This document shows, piece after piece, positions 8,755 to 18,832 of a stretch of 64,000 nt of DNA. Origin of the DNA: Pseudomonas sp. GR 6-02 (GTDB taxonomy: Bacteria > Pseudomonadota > Gammaproteobacteria > Pseudomonadales > Pseudomonadaceae); the NCBI RefSeq assembly GCF_001655615.1, contig NZ_CP011567.1:3853001-3917000 (forward strand), written 5' to 3'. Position 1 is the stretch's first letter. Every line of letters starts with the position of its first letter. The notes below the pieces were generated by a model. The model made no database searches. It was not told where the DNA came from and saw nothing but the letters and a program-made list of their open reading frames with translations. The translations under genes were made by a program, and so were the position numbers.

Positions 8755-10131
8755 TTAAACCGTGTGCAGGTACCAGTTGTACTCAAGGTCTGAAATGGAG
8801 TTCTCGAACTCGGCCAGCTCGCTTTCCTTGCACGCCACGAACACGTCGATGTACAGCGGGTCGATGTAGCGCGCCATGACTTCGCTGTCGTCCAGTTCAC
8901 GCAATGCGTCGCGCAGGTTGTTCGGCAGGCTTTGCTCGTTCTGCTCGTAGCTATTGCCTTCAACCGGGGCGCCCGGCTCGATTTCGTTGGTCAAGCCGTG
9001 GTGAATGCCGGCCAGTACCGAGGCCATCAGCAGGTACGGGTTGGCATCGGCACCGGCGACACGATGCTCGATGCGCACGGCATCCGCCGAACCGGTGGGT
9101 ACGCGCACCGCCACGGTACGGTTGTCGATGCCCCAGCTTGGCGAGTTCGGTACGTAGAACTGCGCGCCGAAACGACGGTAGGAGTTGACGTTCGGGCAGA
9201 GGAACGCCATCTGCGCCGGCAGGGTCTCGAGCACACCGCCGATCGCGTGTCGCAGCGCGGCGTTCTGCTCGGGATCCTCGCTGGCGAAGATGTTGTTGCC
9301 TTGCTTGTCGAGAATCGAGATGTGCACGTGCAAACCGTTGCCCGCCTGACCCGGATATGGCTTGGCCATAAACGTGGTGTCCATCTCGTGGTCGTAGGCG
9401 ATGTTCTTCACCAGACGCTTGAGCAGCACCGCGTAGTCGCAAGCCTTTATAGGGTCGGAGACGTGATGCAGGTTGACTTCGAATTGCGCCGGGGCGCTTT
9501 CCTTGACGATCGCGTCAGCCGGGATGCCCTGCTCTTTCGCGCCCTCGAGGATGTCTTGCAGGCAGTCGACGTATTCGTCCAGATCGTCGATCAGGTACAC
9601 CTGCGTCGAGTGCGGACGCTTGCCCGACACCGGCGAGCGTGGCGACTGCGGACGACCGTTCACGTTGTCCTGGTCGATCAGGTAGAACTCCAGTTCGAAC
9701 GCCGCGCAAATGGTCAGGCCCATGTCATCGAACTTGCTCACCACCTGACGCAGCACTTCGCGCGGGTCAGCAAAGAACGGCTGGCCTTCGAGCTCGTGCA
9801 TGGTCATCAGCAACTGCGCGGTCGGGCGCTTCTGCCAGGGTTCGATGCTGAGGGTATCGGGGATGGGATAGCAGATGCGATCCGAGTCGCCGATGTCCAG
9901 CCCCAGGCCGGTGCTTTCCACCGTGGAACCGTTGATGTCCAGGGCAAACAGCGACGCCGGCAGGTTGATGCCTTTTTCGTAGACCTTGTGGAGACTGGTG
10001 CGCTCGATGCGCTTGCCGCGCACCACGCCGTTCATATCCGCAATCAGAAGGTCGACGTACAAAACCTCAGGATGTTGCTTAAGGAATGCGTTTGCTTCGT
10101 TGAGTTGAACGGCACGCAGAGGGACCGACAT
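8755..10131 (-). CDS. puuA: Gamma-glutamylputrescine synthetase (glutamine-synthetase fold)
   Basis: A 458-residue glutamine synthetase-family ligase that joins glutamate to a polyamine amino group with ATP, the first committed step of the Puu/Pau route. Seen: the N-terminal beta-grasp (VLYVDLLIADMNGVVRGKRI), the glutamate-rich metal site region (AAFELEFYL), the His motif GNGLHVHISI, and the C-terminal RIEHRVAGADANPYLLMASV. Pseudomonads encode several PauA/SpuI paralogues. It is divergent from puuD with a 279-base control region, and with puuB, puuC and puuR makes up the minus-strand half of the locus. Confidence 0.92.
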   Translation of the reverse strand: MSVPLRAVQLNEANAFLKQHPEVLYVDLLIADMNGVVRGKRIERTSLHKVYEKGINLPASLFALDINGSTVESTGLGLDIGDSDRICYPIPDTLSIEPWQKRPTAQLLMTMHELEGQPFFADPREVLRQVVSKFDDMGLTICAAFELEFYLIDQDNVNGRPQSPRSPVSGKRPHSTQVYLIDDLDEYVDCLQDILEGAKEQGIPADAIVKESAPAQFEVNLHHVSDPIKACDYAVLLKRLVKNIAYDHEMDTTFMAKPYPGQAGNGLHVHISILDKQGNNIFASEDPEQNAALRHAIGGVLETLPAQMAFLCPNVNSYRRFGAQFYVPNSPSWGIDNRTVAVRVPTGSADAVRIEHRVAGADANPYLLMASVLAGIHHGLTNEIEPGAPVEGNSYEQNEQSLPNNLRDALRELDDSEVMARYIDPLYIDVFVACKESELAEFENSISDLEYNWYLHTV

Positions 10132-10410
10132 GATGCACCTATTAGCTGTTAATTATTATGTTCACTTCACTTGCGAGAGCCAGTCAACCCGAACGGCAAA
10201 GTGAAGTCAATAGCGAACACATGGCCTTTCAGCCTTTATTTTCTGGCCTTTTTTGGGCGCCAGAGTGCCATATCAGGCTTGCACACCGCGCAGACCCTCA
10301 GCATCGGACGTTCGGCGTTTAGAATTTTTTACATGAGAGTTGTTAATTAAAATCAACAAGGCTAAGCTCCGGAAAAGCTCGTTCAAGTGTGAAACTTCGA
10401 GGTGATAAAA
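10132..10410. promoter_or_regulatory. Divergent puuA/puuD control region
   Basis: The word TGTTAATTA occurs twice, at 10147-10155 (16 bases upstream of the puuA start) and 10341-10349 (62 bases upstream of puuD), and nowhere else noted in the locus. It is a candidate PuuR operator. A near-perfect inverted repeat (CTTCACTTGC at 10165-10174 with GCAAAGTGAAG at 10196-10206) lies in the puuA leader. The operator role is inferred from position only. Confidence 0.4.
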
Positions 10411-11172
10411 ATGGCATTCAAGCCATTGATCGGCGTTACTGCGTGCGTCAAACAGATTGGCCTGCACCCCTACCACGTCAGCGGCGACAAGTACTTGCGT
10501 GCTGTCAGCGTCGCGGCATTGGGGCTGCCAGTGGTCATTCCTTCCTTAGGCGACCTGACCGAAACCGATGCGCTGCTCGCGCAGCTCGACGGTCTGTTGC
10601 TGACCGGCTCGCCGTCGAATGTGGAGCCTTTCCACTATCAAGGCCCGGCCAGCGCTCCCGGTACGGATCACGATCCGCAACGGGACGCCACCACCCTGCC
10701 CTTATTGCGTGCAGCCATCGCCGCCGGTGTTCCGGTGCTCGGCATCTGCCGGGGCTTTCAGGAAATGAACGTGGCGTTCGGCGGCAGCCTGCATCAGAAG
10801 GTGCACGAACTGCCCGGCATGCTCGATCACCGGGAAGCGGACAGTCCCGATCTGGCCGTGCAGTACGCAGCGGCCCATGCAGTGAATGTGCAACCGGGCG
10901 GTGTGTTCGAAGCACTGGACCTGCCACAGGTATTCCAGGTCAATTCGATTCACAGCCAGGGCATCGACCGACTCGCACCCGGCCTGCGCGCTGAGGCGAT
11001 CGCGCCGGATGGTTTGATCGAGGCGATCTCCGTCGAGCACAGCAAGACCTTCGCCGTCGGCGTGCAATGGCACCCGGAATGGCAGGTGCTTTCGAATCCC
11101 CCTTACTTGAGTATTTTCCAGGCGTTTGGCGAGGCGTGCCGACAACGGGCGGCGCTGCGCAATACGCGCTGA
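10411..11172 (+). CDS. puuD: Gamma-glutamyl-GABA hydrolase (class I glutamine amidotransferase-like)
   Basis: A 253-residue hydrolase that releases glutamate and GABA from gamma-glutamyl-GABA, the last step of the pathway. The nucleophile elbow GICRGFQEMN carries the catalytic Cys (about residue 114), and the His-Glu pair is in WHPEWQ near residue 226. I chose ATG 10411 over the in-frame GTG at 10402, because GAGGTG at 10399-10404 then serves as ribosome-binding site six bases upstream. Homologues are E. coli PuuD and Pseudomonas SpuA/PauD. It is the first gene of the plus-strand half, 230 bases before the transporter genes; 11173-11402 contains no gene I can support. Confidence 0.92.
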   Translation: MAFKPLIGVTACVKQIGLHPYHVSGDKYLRAVSVAALGLPVVIPSLGDLTETDALLAQLDGLLLTGSPSNVEPFHYQGPASAPGTDHDPQRDATTLPLLRAAIAAGVPVLGICRGFQEMNVAFGGSLHQKVHELPGMLDHREADSPDLAVQYAAAHAVNVQPGGVFEALDLPQVFQVNSIHSQGIDRLAPGLRAEAIAPDGLIEAISVEHSKTFAVGVQWHPEWQVLSNPPYLSIFQAFGEACRQRAALRNTR

Positions 11173-11402
11173 CTTCAGACATTACCAATCGATTGACTGC
11201 CCCCGTGAGTCTGGCGGGCGTGCCTTTGCGCGCCGGTGGCTCACGTAATAGATGAACCGCAATAACAACAAGCACGACCAGGCAGCCAGGACGGCGGTGC
11301 CGAATAAGCCCGAGCGCCAGCGTATCGCCCGGCCCGGGTTTGCAATCCACTCTTAAGTCAGGCCGTGTTGGCCCGACGACTGAAACCTGTTGGGAGTTTC
11401 AT

Positions 11403-12545
11403 ATGGCAAACGCCTCCAGCATCTACAGGAAGGCTCTTGATGGTCACCAGGCACTGAAAAAGGTGCTGGTGAAAGTCGACCGCGTCACCAAGAAATTCGA
11501 CGAAACCACCGCCGTGGACGATGTGTCCCTGGAAATCCATCAAGGCGAAATCTTCGCCTTGCTCGGTGGCTCCGGCTCGGGCAAATCGACGCTGCTGCGC
11601 ATGCTCGCCGGCTTCGAGCGCCCGACCGAAGGGCGGATTCTGCTCGACGGTGTCGACATCACTGACATGCCGCCCTACGAACGGCCGATCAACATGATGT
11701 TCCAGTCCTATGCGCTGTTCCCGCACATGACGGTGGCGCAGAACATCGCCTTCGGCCTCAAGCAGGACCGTTTGCCCGCCAGCGAAATCGACGCCCGTGT
11801 CGAAGAAATGCTGCGCCTGGTGCACATGACCCAATACGCCAAACGCAAGCCGCATCAGTTGTCCGGCGGTCAGCGTCAGCGTGTGGCACTGGCGCGTTCG
11901 TTGGCCAAGCGACCGAAGCTGTTGCTGCTCGATGAACCGATGGGCGCACTGGATAAAAAGCTGCGTTCGCAGATGCAACTGGAGCTGGTGGAAATCATCG
12001 AGCGCGTCGGCGTGACCTGCGTGATGGTGACCCACGACCAGGAAGAAGCCATGACCATGGCCGAGCGCATCGCGATCATGCACCTGGGCTGGATTGCCCA
12101 GATCGGCAGCCCGGTCGACATCTATGAAGCACCGGTCAGCCGCATGGTCTGCGAGTTCATCGGCAACGTGAACGCCTTCGACGGCACCGTTGTGGAAGAC
12201 CTGGAAGGTCACGCGATCATCCACAGCCCGGACCTTGCGCAGAAGATTTACGTCGGCCACGGCGTGAGTACCTCGGTGCAGGACAAGTCGATCACCTACG
12301 CTATCCGTCCGGAAAAAATGCTGGTCAGCACCCTCAAGCCCGAGACCCGCTACAACTGGTCCGAAGGCAAGGTGCACGACATCGCCTACCTCGGTGGCCA
12401 CTCGGTGTTTTATGTGGAGCTGCCTGGCGGCAAGATCGTCCAGTCGTTCATGGCCAACGCCGAACGCCGTGGCGCACGCCCGACATGGGACGATCAGGTC
12501 TACGTGTGGTGGGAAGACGACAGCGGCGTGGTACTGCGCTCATGA
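11403..12545 (+). CDS. potG: Putrescine ABC transporter ATPase (PotG/SpuF)
   Basis: A 380-residue importer ATPase. Walker A GGSGSGKST (about residue 57), signature LSGGQRQRVALARSL (about 150), Walker B LLLLDEPMGALD (about 170) and the H-loop THDQEEAMTMA are intact, followed by a C-terminal TOBE regulatory domain. The protein is close to E. coli PotG throughout. I chose ATG 11403 after GGGAG at about 11390-11394; the longer frame to 11340 lacks a good start. It powers uptake through the two permeases that follow with 4-base ATGA overlaps. Confidence 0.94.
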   Translation: MANASSIYRKALDGHQALKKVLVKVDRVTKKFDETTAVDDVSLEIHQGEIFALLGGSGSGKSTLLRMLAGFERPTEGRILLDGVDITDMPPYERPINMMFQSYALFPHMTVAQNIAFGLKQDRLPASEIDARVEEMLRLVHMTQYAKRKPHQLSGGQRQRVALARSLAKRPKLLLLDEPMGALDKKLRSQMQLELVEIIERVGVTCVMVTHDQEEAMTMAERIAIMHLGWIAQIGSPVDIYEAPVSRMVCEFIGNVNAFDGTVVEDLEGHAIIHSPDLAQKIYVGHGVSTSVQDKSITYAIRPEKMLVSTLKPETRYNWSEGKVHDIAYLGGHSVFYVELPGGKIVQSFMANAERRGARPTWDDQVYVWWEDDSGVVLRS

Positions 12546-13456
12546 GAACCTTCAATCAGCAGTTCCTGCGCCTGGTGCCCAGTGGCCGCAAAATGGTCAT
12601 CGGCATTCCATTCCTGTGGCTGTGCCTGTTTTTCCTGTTGCCGTTCTTCCTGGTGATGAAGATCAGCTTCTCGGAAGCAGCCCTGGCCATTCCGCCCTAC
12701 TCCGAGATTTACACCTTCGCCGAACAGAAATTTCAGCTGCTGCTGAACCTCGGCAACTACTCGCTGCTGACCGAAGATGAGTTGTACATCTCGGCTTACT
12801 TTGGCTCGTTGAAGGTCGCATTCTTAAGTACGCTGATGTGCCTGGTGATCGGTTTCCCGATGGCTTATGCGATTACCAAGGCCAGCAAGGAAGCGCAAAA
12901 CGTCTTGCTGCTGTTGATCATGATGCCGACCTGGACCGCGATCCTGATCCGCGTGTATGCGTGGATGGGCATCCTCAGCAACAACGGATTGCTCAATGCG
13001 TTCCTGATGTGGAGCGGGCTCACGTCACAGCCGATCGAGATCCTCAACACCAACACCGCCGTGTACATCGGGGTGGTCTACGCGTACCTGCCGTTCATGG
13101 TGCTGCCGCTGTACGCCAACCTGGTGAAGCACGATGGCAGCCTGCTGGAAGCCGCGTCGGACCTGGGTTCGAGCAACTTCAACAACTTCTGGAAAATCAC
13201 CGTGCCGCTGGCCAAGAACGGGATCATCGCAGGCTGCATGCTGGTGTTCATTCCGGTGGTCGGTGAGTTCGTGATTCCGGAACTGTTGGGTGGCCCGGAA
13301 ACCCTGATGATCGGCCGCGTGCTGTGGCAGGAGTTCTTCAACAACCGCGACTGGCCGGTGGCGTCCGCCCTGGCGGTGGTGATGCTGGCGATCCTGATTG
13401 TGCCGATTCTGCTGTTCAACCGTAGCCAGGCCAAAGAGATGGAGGGACGGGGATGA
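12542..13456 (+). CDS. potH: Putrescine ABC transporter permease (PotH/SpuG)
   Basis: A 304-residue inner-membrane permease with about six membrane segments, starting with a cytoplasmic basic tail and a long hydrophobic helix. The EAA loop that docks the ATPase is seen as EAASDLGSSNFNNFWKITVP. The ATG at 12542 overlaps the potG stop (ATGA), so the pair is translationally coupled. It pairs with the next permease to form the membrane channel. Confidence 0.93.
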   Translation: MRTFNQQFLRLVPSGRKMVIGIPFLWLCLFFLLPFFLVMKISFSEAALAIPPYSEIYTFAEQKFQLLLNLGNYSLLTEDELYISAYFGSLKVAFLSTLMCLVIGFPMAYAITKASKEAQNVLLLLIMMPTWTAILIRVYAWMGILSNNGLLNAFLMWSGLTSQPIEILNTNTAVYIGVVYAYLPFMVLPLYANLVKHDGSLLEAASDLGSSNFNNFWKITVPLAKNGIIAGCMLVFIPVVGEFVIPELLGGPETLMIGRVLWQEFFNNRDWPVASALAVVMLAILIVPILLFNRSQAKEMEGRG

Positions 13457-14337
13457 ACCGTTTCGGATTTTCACGATTGATGCTGGTGCTCGGCCTGTCG
13501 TTTATCTACCTGCCGATGCTGATTCTGGTGATCTACTCGTTCAACGCCTCGAAGCTGGTGACGGTGTGGGGCGGCTGGTCGGTGAAGTGGTATGTCGGCC
13601 TGCTCGACAACACGCAACTGATGGGCTCGGTGGTGCGCTCGCTGGAAATCGCCTGCTACACGGCGATTGCCGCGGTGGCGCTCGGTACATTGGCGGCGTT
13701 CGTGCTGACCCGCGTGACCCGCTTCAAGGGCCGTACGCTGTTCGGTGGCTTGGTGACGGCGCCGCTGGTGATGCCGGAAGTGATCACCGGTCTGTCGCTG
13801 CTGCTGCTGTTCGTGGCCATGGCGCAGATGATCGGCTGGCCGCAGGAGCGCGGCATCGTCACCATCTGGATCGCTCACACCACATTCTGTGCAGCCTATG
13901 TGGCGGTGGTGGTGTCGGCGCGCTTGCGTGAGCTGGATTTGTCCATCGAAGAAGCGGCCATGGACCTCGGTGCACGGCCGCTCAAGGTGTTCTTCCTGAT
14001 CACCATTCCAATGATCGCGCCGTCACTGGCGGCCGGCGGCATGATGTCGTTTGCCTTGTCGCTGGATGATTTGGTGTTGGCGAGCTTCGTGTCGGGGCCA
14101 GGCTCCACGACCCTGCCGATGGAAGTGTTCTCGGCGGTGCGCCTGGGCGTTAAGCCTGAGATCAATGCCGTGGCCAGCCTGATTCTGCTGGCGGTGTCGA
14201 TCGTCACGTTCATGGTCTGGTATTTCAGCCGCAGGGCCGAAGCCACCCGCAAACGAGCGATTCAGGAAGCGATGGACCAGACTGCCAGCGAGTCCTGGCA
14301 ACAACCGAAAAAGCAAATGGTAGAAGCGACGGTCTAG
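13453..14337 (+). CDS. potI: Putrescine ABC transporter permease (PotI/SpuH)
   Basis: A 294-residue permease, second half of the membrane channel, with the EAA loop EEAAMDLGARPLKVFFLITI. The start overlaps the potH stop by 4 bases. The end is followed by a 218-base gap holding a REP doublet before the binding-protein gene, an arrangement that can give the binding protein a separate, more abundant mRNA. Confidence 0.93.
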   Translation: MNRFGFSRLMLVLGLSFIYLPMLILVIYSFNASKLVTVWGGWSVKWYVGLLDNTQLMGSVVRSLEIACYTAIAAVALGTLAAFVLTRVTRFKGRTLFGGLVTAPLVMPEVITGLSLLLLFVAMAQMIGWPQERGIVTIWIAHTTFCAAYVAVVVSARLRELDLSIEEAAMDLGARPLKVFFLITIPMIAPSLAAGGMMSFALSLDDLVLASFVSGPGSTTLPMEVFSAVRLGVKPEINAVASLILLAVSIVTFMVWYFSRRAEATRKRAIQEAMDQTASESWQQPKKQMVEATV

Positions 14338-14362
14338 TGCCACTGTCAAGTGAGCACTGACC

Positions 14363-15653
<1,291 letters not shown>

Positions 15654-15665
15654 TCCCGCCTCACT

Positions 15666-15696
15666 GATCGTCCCCATGCTCCGCGTGGGAACGATC
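15666..15696. repeat. Intergenic palindrome (REP-like)
   Basis: GATCGTCCCCATGCTCCGCG followed by TGGGAACGATC, an imperfect palindrome of a kind widely repeated between Pseudomonas genes. Lies just downstream of potF. Confidence 0.7.
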
Positions 15697-15798
15697 ATCC
15701 ATTACAGCTTTCCCTTTTCCGTTCACGCAGCGCCTTACCACCGCTGCACTCCTCTCTGCAGAACGGCTTCACCTGGCTTCCTCGGTTTAGGTGAATTC

Positions 15799-15822
15799 AG
15801 GCGCCCTCGGGCGCCTTTTTTT
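15799..15822 (+). terminator. Rho-independent terminator of the puuD-pot operon
   Basis: A 7-base perfect stem AGGCGCC / GGCGCCT with a CTCG loop, followed by seven T. It ends the plus-strand polyamine operon just before the convergent gene ending at 15829. Confidence 0.88.
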
Positions 15823-15828
15823 GTGGGC

Positions 15829-16368
15829 TTATGAAGTGACCAGCGGCCACTCGGCCAGCGCTATGTATCGGCCTTTATGGGACTCGAACAGGCTGAAGCG
15901 ATCGGCGCGCAGGTAAAACTCCGGCGGCGTCGCGGATTCGGGGACCGGCGCCCGGTAGTCGCGCATCAGGGTCAAATGCGGGCGAAATTCCCGATGGGTG
16001 TCTTCAAAACCGAACGGCAGCATGGCCTGCTCCAGCGCATACACCAGGCGCAGCAGCTCCGGTGCAGCCTGCGCGGGCGCCAGCAGCAACACCCCGGAGC
16101 GACGCCAGACGTCCAGCCGATCCAGCACCACCGTCAACGGCACGCCGGACGTGCGGATATTGGCAGCGGCCTTGCAGACACCGGCTATTTGCGCCATGCC
16201 CACCGTGCCGAGAAACAGCAGGGTCAGATGAAAGTTTTCCGCCGGCACCGGGCGCCCGATGTTGAGCCCCAGCGCGCTGCGCCATTGGGCGATGGCCCGG
16301 CGTTGTTCGGGAGCGCAGTTCAGGGCGAAAAACAGCCGTTTGAACGGCTCGCGGGTTTCATCGCTCAT
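15829..16368 (-). CDS. thpR: RNA 2',3'-cyclic phosphodiesterase (ThpR/LigT, 2H family)
   Basis: A 179-residue 2H-phosphoesterase. The two catalytic HxTx motifs are seen as FHLTLLFLG (about residue 43) and FRPHLTLMRDY (about residue 127). The family hydrolyses RNA 2',3'-cyclic phosphates and in vitro ligates tRNA halves. I chose ATG 16368 (MSDETREPFKRLFFALN), because the family begins with RLFFAL; the longer frame to 16452 is unlikely. Single gene, convergent with the polyamine operon. Confidence 0.9.
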   Translation of the reverse strand: MSDETREPFKRLFFALNCAPEQRRAIAQWRSALGLNIGRPVPAENFHLTLLFLGTVGMAQIAGVCKAAANIRTSGVPLTVVLDRLDVWRRSGVLLLAPAQAAPELLRLVYALEQAMLPFGFEDTHREFRPHLTLMRDYRAPVPESATPPEFYLRADRFSLFESHKGRYIALAEWPLVTS

Positions 16369-16493
16369 GTCTGGCACCTCAATGCTTGGGGACCCTTTGA
16401 TTTTACAAAGGGATACCCCGCCAGCAAGCCCATTTCTGGCAGCTGCCGGCATGCGCGTTATAGTTGAAGCAACCGAATCGACGGGAGGACGCC

Positions 16494-16688
16494 ATGCGTC
16501 AGGTCATCAGCAAAGAGCCATGGTGGGCCGTACCACCGAAGCCCGGCCAGGATGAGTCCGAGCTGGAGTGGGGCTGGCTGGTTCATTACAACGAAGGCGA
16601 GCCGCGCTTCGAGTTCATCAAGGAGCGGCCGTCGGACAGCGAGATTCGCAATCGCAAAAGCTGCAGGATCACCCCGACGCCGGAGTGA
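16494..16688 (+). CDS. Small hypothetical protein, 64 residues
   Basis: Starts MRQVISKEPWWAVPP after GGGAGG (spacing 7 bases), with no signal peptide or membrane segment. It is acidic and rich in Trp, Glu and Pro. I do not recognise a domain. The strong ribosome-binding site and clean protein-like composition support it as a real gene. Its 3' end is inside the hairpin at 16663-16694. Confidence 0.6.
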   Translation: MRQVISKEPWWAVPPKPGQDESELEWGWLVHYNEGEPRFEFIKERPSDSEIRNRKSCRITPTPE

Positions 16689-16694
16689 TCCTGC
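16663..16694 (-). terminator. Hairpin between convergent genes
   Basis: A perfect 10-base stem GCAGGATCAC / GTGATCCTGC. Read on the minus strand it is followed by AGCTTTT, so it probably ends transcription of the DUF1428 gene and may also serve the small plus-strand gene. Confidence 0.6.
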
Positions 16695-16701
16695 CGCCTC
16701 T

Positions 16702-17055
16702 TCAGGCTTTGACGAGCATTTCGAAACCACCAAAAATCGCCCGCTGGCCGTCGAACGGCATCGGATTGACGTCCGGTTGCATCCGCGGATCGCTCATCAG
16801 TTTCGCCATGCCGGCGTCACGGGTGGCCTTGTCCGGCCAGACGATCCAGGAAAACACCACGGTCTCGTCTTCCTTGAGTTTGACCGCCATGGGAAACGAC
16901 GTCACTTTGCCATCAGGCACGTCGTCGCCCCAGCATTCAGCGAGGCTGAGCGCGCCGTTTTCCTTGAAAATCGCGGCGGCGGACTCCGCGTGTTTCTTGA
17001 ACTTTTCGCGGTTGGCCTTGGGCACCGCTGCGACGAAGCCATCAACGTAAGCCAT
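16702..17055 (-). CDS. DUF1428 family protein (YbaA-like)
   Basis: A 117-residue protein of the dimeric alpha/beta-barrel DUF1428 family. The typical start MAYVDGFVAAVPKANREKF, the ECWGDDVPDGKVTSFP segment and the C-terminal PMPFDGQRAIFGGFE are all present. I chose ATG 17055 with GAGGAGAA upstream; the longer frame to 17247 overlaps the next gene. Function in the cell is unknown; members are often called RNA signal-recognition-particle-associated by transfer, without evidence here. Confidence 0.9.
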   Translation of the reverse strand: MAYVDGFVAAVPKANREKFKKHAESAAAIFKENGALSLAECWGDDVPDGKVTSFPMAVKLKEDETVVFSWIVWPDKATRDAGMAKLMSDPRMQPDVNPMPFDGQRAIFGGFEMLVKA

Positions 17056-17071
17056 GATCATTCTCCTCGGG

Positions 17072-18172
17072 TTATGGGTTGATCTGCTGGGTAGTCGATC
17101 CAGCGTGGCTCCAATCGACAGTTCCCGCACCCAAGCCGACCGACGGTTCGACGGGCTGAGCAACAGGTTGTGCAACAGGCTGGGCCAGGGACTGGGCCAA
17201 GCCGCCTTCGATTTGCCCGGCCATGTACAGCGTTCCGGCCATGACACCGGTGGTAGGGTTTTGCACCAGCTTCAGCCACGCCTTGTCGAATGAGTCGCCC
17301 AGGCTGCTGCGGATCAGCGCCTCGCTATCGGGTCGGTCGTTGGCTTGAATAACCGCACGCACCCCCGCCACTCCCAGGGAAATCACCGCCCCGGCCAGTT
17401 TCCCCGCCGCTGCCGCCACGGCACCAGCCGCGCCTCGTGGGGCCATTTCGGCTTCCATTCGTTTGCTCGCGCGCTTGGCCACTGGCGTCATGCCGGCGTC
17501 CGTCGAGGCAATGCCCTTCTCACCGCCTGCCGTGTGGATCTTGTCGATCAACGCCGCGTAGGCCGGCAACTTAGTCAGCGGTTCACTGTGCACCACCTGA
17601 TACAGCGATGCGTCACGGGCGGGCGGCGGTCCCAGCGAAATCGCCGGAATTTTCTGGATACGGTCGTTGAGCTGCGCCATCGGCACGCCATGACGCTGGG
17701 AGATGACCTGAAGTTGCTGGCCGAGAGCTTGCACGTAATACGCTGTCGCCTGCCCGAGGATCTCGTCGGGATCGATCTCCACCGCTACCGGGTCCAGCAC
17801 TTTGTGGTGATATTGCTCCAACAGATAGGCCGCCAGGCGTTTGGCCGAGGCATCCTGCTCACCCCCGGCACTGAGGGTGTACCAGCTGACCTTCATCGAC
17901 AGCCATTCCTGGGTCCAATAGCTGCTGAACCACGGAATGAAGACTTCTTCGGTCTGTTCGTAAACCCGCGTGCGCCAATGCTCCATGGATCCGCGGGCAT
18001 AGACCCTGGCCTGTTCGGTGGCCTGCTGCGAAGCCGCGACAATTTCCTGGTCAACCTGCTGCCAGGTGCTCTGGGAAACCACTACCGGCGCCACGACTAC
18101 CGGGGCACGCGCAGTCGTTACGCATCCCGCCAGTACCACCAACACAGCGACGATCAGCGAACGCAGGTTCAA
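17072..18172 (-). CDS. Putative lipoprotein, 366 residues, unknown function
   Basis: The N-terminus MNLRSLIVAVLVVLAGC is a lipoprotein signal with lipobox LAGC (Cys at about residue 17). The rest is mainly helical with a weakly hydrophobic Ala/Gly-rich stretch near residues 245-275 that may touch the membrane, and a tail with repeated QP(V) (AQPVAQPVAQPV) near residue 330. I recognise no enzymatic motif. Adjacent to the DUF1428 gene on the same strand with 16 bases between them, so possibly co-transcribed. Confidence 0.75.
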   Translation of the reverse strand: MNLRSLIVAVLVVLAGCVTTARAPVVVAPVVVSQSTWQQVDQEIVAASQQATEQARVYARGSMEHWRTRVYEQTEEVFIPWFSSYWTQEWLSMKVSWYTLSAGGEQDASAKRLAAYLLEQYHHKVLDPVAVEIDPDEILGQATAYYVQALGQQLQVISQRHGVPMAQLNDRIQKIPAISLGPPPARDASLYQVVHSEPLTKLPAYAALIDKIHTAGGEKGIASTDAGMTPVAKRASKRMEAEMAPRGAAGAVAAAAGKLAGAVISLGVAGVRAVIQANDRPDSEALIRSSLGDSFDKAWLKLVQNPTTGVMAGTLYMAGQIEGGLAQSLAQPVAQPVAQPVEPSVGLGAGTVDWSHAGSTTQQINP

Positions 18173-18441
18173 GATCGCAGTGTCCTACAGTCTGCGTCGA
18201 ACGGAGCGTTCGACGCGTAAAAGCATGTTGATTTGAGTATAGGTCGGGGCTGGGGGCCGTCCGTCAGGAAGTGTGGTAGCGCCCTCAAAAATACCTGCGC
18301 GAGCAGACCCGCAAGTCCATCGAGGAACGCCACCATCATCCACGTCGATATTCACCATCGCCGCGAATGCCTTCCGCAAAAAAACCGTCAGGTGCAGGAT
18401 CAACTCATCGCCACTCAAACCCCGCATCGGAGGGGCAGACC

Positions 18442-18546
18442 ATGTTGATCCACCTTCTGACCTGCCTGGCCCTGACGGCCATCACCCTGACCCTGTTTTC
18501 CCGCCTGGTGCTGGATATCGGTCAAACCGAGGAGCCGACATCATGA
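18442..18546 (+). CDS. Membrane microprotein, 34 residues
   Basis: ATG 18442 follows a strong Shine-Dalgarno (GGAGGGG at 18429-18435). The product has one predicted membrane helix (LIHLLTCLALTAITLTLFS) and a short polar tail ending EEPTS. Its stop overlaps the start of the next gene in an ATGA (18543-18546), which supports real, coupled translation. No family recognised. The stretch 18173-18441 upstream holds no other gene I can support. Confidence 0.6.
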   Translation: MLIHLLTCLALTAITLTLFSRLVLDIGQTEEPTS

Positions 18547-18812
18547 TCTATTCCGTCAACCTCGCCGTGAGCTTTCCGGTGTTCGGCAGCAACTACTATT
18601 CGCAACAGGTCGTCTCTCGCAAAGCCGTCGCGCTGGTGTTCGACAAGCAATTCGAAACCTTGCTGATGCCGGCGGCCACCCACCACTTCAGTAACGAAGT
18701 GGTGGGGCTTAACGATCAGTTCCGCTTTTTGAATGATGTGCTGGTTGAGCATCTGCTGGAAATCGAGATGACTCAGCGTCCTTCACGCTCGGCGCAAGCG
18801 TTCACCTTCTGA
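18543..18812 (+). CDS. Hypothetical protein, 89 residues
   Basis: Begins MIYSVNLAVSFPVFGSN and contains AVALVFDKQFETLLMPAATHHF. Soluble, mixed alpha/beta composition, no motif I recognise. Translationally coupled to the microprotein before it. Probably a two-gene unit closed by the hairpin at 18811. Confidence 0.6.
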   Translation: MIYSVNLAVSFPVFGSNYYSQQVVSRKAVALVFDKQFETLLMPAATHHFSNEVVGLNDQFRFLNDVLVEHLLEIEMTQRPSRSAQAFTF

Positions 18813-18832
18813 CAGGCTGGGTGCAGCCTGTC
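18811..18832. terminator. Bidirectional hairpin between convergent genes
   Basis: A perfect 9-base stem GACAGGCTG / CAGCCTGTC with a GGTG loop, located exactly between genes ending at 18812 (plus) and 18831 (minus). Confidence 0.65.

Noticed and set aside
18185..18427. 80-codon minus-strand frame in the gap before the microprotein
   Set aside because: Somewhat protein-like start (MRGLSGDELILHLTVFLRKA) but no ribosome-binding site, and it abuts the strong Shine-Dalgarno of the plus-strand microprotein. Left out for lack of support.
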